Translations under genes and position numbers: made by a program
Assembly: GCA_025716855.1 (NCBI GenBank)
Contig: JAIXMQ010000004.1
Coordinates: 248,001 to 312,000 of the forward strand
Source of the DNA: Pilaira anomala
Lineage: Eukaryota > Mucoromycota > Mucoromycetes > Mucorales > Mucoraceae
Direction: 5' to 3'
DNA length: 64,000 nt
Part shown: positions 60,635 through 64,000 of the stretch, piece after piece
Layout of the letters: each line of letters starts with the position of its first letter
Numbering within the stretch: the first letter of the stretch is position 1
The notes under the pieces: generated by a model
What the model was told of the DNA's origin: nothing
Seen by the model: the letters and a program-made list of their open reading frames with translations, nothing else
Databases searched by the model: none

Positions 60635-61895
60635 ATGCCAGGATGCTACTACTCTCGGAAAACAAAAAACCTGTTAATTCAATTTGAAGAAATACTAGAA
60701 AATATCCATTTAAGCAGTGAAAAATTAGTATCGACTCAACAAACAAGATACATTGAGGCTTTTATGTTGATTTATTACACTTATATGAATGAGCTAGTAA
60801 TAGCCAATGGACCACTCGAATCAGCAACAAAAAGATCTAACGAAGAAAATAAATATTGGAATTTTACTCTCGATTGAAAAGAAATTACTGGAGTCTAGTA
60901 TAAGCACCAAAGATGATATGAAAAAGATTGTATATAAAAGCGGTTTGGTAGGGATGTAATGATAAGTATAGAAAGTTAAGGATTGCAATGCAAGGTGAAA
61001 GGTTGTTGTCGGTTATACAGAAACAGGACAAGCTGAAATTCCCAATCAAATCTTGCGCCCTATTAGCTCAGTTACATGAAGATTATGTGCAACTCACCTT
61101 AAAACAAATAGTCACTGAAGATGAAGTGCAGGAAGCTAATACTTTAGAAGACGGAATCATTTCCACTCAATATATATATATATATATATATATTATTCGT
61201 TGTGCAATAGTATGCGGAATAATCTGGCTAAAAATGCTAGTATAATTCAAGTGTGTTAAAATCAAAATGAAAATGGCGAATACCTATTTCGCAGGGAAAC
61301 ATTAACGCTTTACAACACACTTTAGAGAATTCGTATTTGAAAAGGTAAGTTTTAAATAACTATTGTTATATTGTTTAAAATAATAACTCTATTCTCTTTT
61401 ATGATATAGATATTAAAAAAAAACGACGTCCTACAACTCGATGATAAATAAACAATAAAGTTAGGTAGGACATGTAATTGTGTAGTAGTGTTTTTATCAG
61501 TTAGAGATATCATAAATATCTCATTGAAACCATTTCTACGAGATATGGTCTCTGTTGTATCAACATCATTGGTAAGCAAGGAGCTTTTTGGACTGTATAA
61601 TAACATAGAATATCCATTTAATGTGATGAATTTCACCGAAAACAGACAACTCCAACCTATTCTTGCGAGTTTACTGGAAGAAGAGACGGGTATATCTAAC
61701 GAAATACAAAACGTTGAACCATATACTTTGGTCGTACCAAAATTGTTTGATCAGCTTTTACAACCGGCTATTATTTACCAGCAGTCAATGTATAATAAAA
61801 GTTTCCGATTTGAAGACATACAGCAGGGATGTCAGAAAATTTTGAATGTTCTGCGATACGGAAATCGCAATATACACAACACAATCACACAATAG
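60635..61895 (+). pseudogene. Frameshifted gene of the NVLRYG repeat family (copy C body)
   Basis: Pieces in order on the plus strand: QFEEILENIHLSSEKLV (60680), a shift to IEKKLLESSISTKDDMKK (60877), GERLLSVIQKQDKLKFPIK (60994), ALQHTLENSYLKR ending at a GTAAG (61345), then a 135-codon frame 61488-61895 with DIINISLKPFLRDMVS, LLEEETGISNEIQNVE and the end GCQKILNVLRYGNRNIHN. The first shift is certain; a stop follows the second piece. The last frame matches copies A and B. The protein is helical and charged; function unknown. Confidence 0.5.
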
Positions 61896-62043
61896 AGTAC
61901 ATGTCTGGCAATTAAAAGAGAAAGATGATGGAAAAAAATAGGCAAAATTCCCGTTTAGTGCTTGGTGGTATAAAAATTGATGACATACTTTAAATTTAGT
62001 TGTACCTATATAAAAAAATAAGCACAGCATTTTATAAAATCCA
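61805..62043. repeat. Repeat family copy C, inverted to copies A and B
   Basis: Nucleotide identity to copy A and B (inverted) extends from the last coding part through the stop into the 3' flank, to the word ATTTTATAAAATCC near 62030. This shows the repeated unit is larger than the coding end and was copied as DNA. Confidence 0.6.
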
Positions 62044-64000
62044 CTGTTACACCTAGTTTTACCTTATTACAGTACAGCTTCACATGCCTATCAAGAGATA
62101 TTATACAGCTTTACCGATATAAAAACCGGCATTCCACCTTTGAAGGAATAAAACTAGTAAACGGAAAGCAATTTCAGGCTAAACAACAACAGCACCATTG
62201 TATCAAATAAGTGAATCATTAAATGAACTGTATAATTGTTTATCTGATCAAGACATATCGAAGTTTTATGCTGATATGAACGGACGTACCAAGTCTTTTT
62301 ATGAAATTTTGTAAGCAAACTATACATAAAGCGAGCAGCTACTTAGTACTTAAATGATTATCTTGCACAGCCAATATCCGTCGGATTTTTGGTCTAACGA
62401 TTGTTGGACCATATAAACTGGTTAAACATTTTTTTTAATACCTTATAACACCTTATCCGTGTTACATTATTCTTGTTCTCTTTATGAGCGAGATGTATTA
62501 ACTATTATATTTGGCACGATATTCTTTAATGTATAAACCATCATATTCTTTAATGTACACGCCGCCATATTTAACATACTTGAAAAGACAATAATTGCTG
62601 CAACAGTTTTTCTTTTAAGTGCGTTGGAATAACGGTAAAATCCTCAAAGATCCTCTTCCAAATAGACGCTGTTACATGTATCAGCTATTCTCATAAATCT
62701 TCCTCCTTCAATGGTTTTTCTCTTTTTATCTTACTCTTAACCACATACAGTATGTATCTTCAAGTCAATGAAGTTGATAGCAAGATTTTAGATTTCTTTA
62801 TAATCATCGAGCTCATATATTCACTTGGATTCAAGCAGCTACTAAAGATTACATTCTACCCTGTACAGTCAGGTTGAATAGCGATAAAACAGCTTTTATA
62901 TCTTATAGCATAAACAACATCTCCTTGTTGGAAACGAGCAAATTATATTCTCATATAATCATCATAAGCTCTCAACCTCCTTCTATTTTTTATTTACAAT
63001 ATTAGCTACATCTTGATGGTTATATAGGAAGAACTACCGTCGAATTACGAAATAATTTTCACAATTTCACTAGGGTTTGAACTGTTTCTTGTCATGCTGA
63101 TAATAGTTTGAATACCTGCTTGAGTTGCAGGCTTCTTTTTTCCTTGAGGTGTGATACTATTATACGCAGCAGTGCAAGAAGGATGATTATGCTAGTACTC
63201 TGATTTATTTAAAGGGTTATTGACAGACCAAAAGCCCCGAGCTAACTTATGTGTAATACTTACAACAAAAGGGCAATCTGTCTTATAAGAGTTACTCAAT
63301 CCTTTATGATCTGTGTTTGGATCCTTTGATTTAGTATAGCGGTTACTGTAAGCACAAACCAAGTACCTAGTACACCTTATTGAAAATGATCATCGTCTTC
63401 CAGAATACTATAACGGTTTAATTTCATTTTAAAATCAGATATAATAAAAGAAATCTCTAATAAAATGATATTATGTAAAAAGAGAGAAGAAAGGAAAAAG
63501 ATACAATCTACTAGGGAGCATGTATTTCTAGTACCTCTTTTCAAGGCCACAAACAGTAATTTCTTCATGTTTAATCCTACAGTTACGGAGTCTAGCTTTA
63601 CACAGCAGCTTCAATTAGACTTTACATGTTATGTACCATGATAGAGGTAATACAATTTTTTTTATACTAATTCAAATATGGTACGAAAGTGACTATTTTT
63701 AAGTGCTTAAAAAATGTCAAAAACGTCAAAAAAAAGTGGGTTTTGGTTTCTAGATTGTCACTTTTTGCGGTTCTGGAAAAAAAATCAAAAAGTGATGGGC
63801 GGTATTTAAGTTTTCTCCTCTAGCATTAAGCTGAAATTATTTCTTGGTACGATTGGTTTTTTTTTTTTTTTTTTTTTTTTTTGGTATCTTATTAAAAATG
63901 TTTTTGGGGTGTAATAAGCGATGAATACCGTACCAAATCTCTTTTCAACTGTACCAGTTAAGACTAAAATCCTGTAAGATAAGGAAAGAAATTCAATTAC
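62044..64000. other. Gene-poor end of the window
   Basis: No supported gene. Short repeated words GGTACGA / TCGTACC-type occur at 63678, 63846 and 63929, flanking a T run of about 25 at 63858-63882, and CAAAAAGTGA-type words occur near 63745-63795; these could be the end of an unknown mobile element that runs off the window. Confidence 0.3.

Noticed and set aside
1..64000. CRISPR array, bacterial operon or other prokaryotic system
   Set aside because: Spliced genes, a nuclear tRNA and fungal families show eukaryotic DNA; none of the repeats has the spacer pattern of an array.

Overview
The window is nuclear DNA from a fungus, most likely Mucorales (Mucoromycota). The sequence is very AT-rich with long A and T runs. 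Genes are compact and carry many 35-130 base GT-AG introns. Several products fit early-diverging fungi: a GNL1-type GTPase (a form I do not associate with yeasts), an anillin-like AH-PH protein, a class 3 diacylglycerol-lipase-like protein, queuine tRNA-ribosyltransferase and a BAHD-type acyltransferase. I could not fix the genus. All gene models were spliced by eye; in each one the intron phases close and give a family-consistent protein unless I say otherwise.

Bases 1-49000 are ordinary gene-bearing sequence. In order: a DAGL-like lipase (-); a six-exon COPI-associated/TVP15-like Golgi protein (+) with very short exons, one of 10 nt; a gamma-butyrobetaine dioxygenase of carnitine synthesis (-); EMC7 (-); a GT8 glycosyltransferase and a BAHD-like acyltransferase side by side (+,+); queuine tRNA-ribosyltransferase and SDA1 (+,+); mitochondrial porin (+); tRNA-Ile(AAT) (-); a dead Tc1/mariner element; a vacuolar-type amino acid transporter (+). 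Then a minus-strand run follows: anillin-like PH protein, GH16 cell-wall transglycosylase, complex III subunit QCR10, RhoGAP protein, a possible small spliced gene, a VHS-GAT (Lsb5-like) protein and GNL1. After these come a coiled-coil protein with a dynein-adaptor-like CC1 box and a C-terminal membrane segment (+), a low-complexity protein (-) and a 1653-residue GM130-like golgin (-).

From about 49000 to 64000 the character changes. There is no intact conserved gene. The region holds a decayed Ty3/Gypsy integrase followed by an LTR-like sequence, an inverted second copy of that sequence 8 kb away, a tandem duplication, an 18-bp minisatellite, and frameshifted remnants of a repeated unknown protein family ending in an NVLRYG-x-RNI motif. 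It looks like a transposon graveyard next to a housekeeping cluster.

Taken together, the genes lean toward trafficking and cytoskeleton: golgin, TVP15-like, Lsb5-like, RhoGAP, anillin-like and the CC1-box coiled-coil protein. There are also mitochondrial functions (porin, QCR10, carnitine synthesis), translation and ribosome functions (SDA1, GNL1, QTRT1), and a cell-wall enzyme. No operon-like logic is expected or seen. The most interesting candidates are the CC1-box membrane coiled-coil protein and the unknown repeat family in the distal region.
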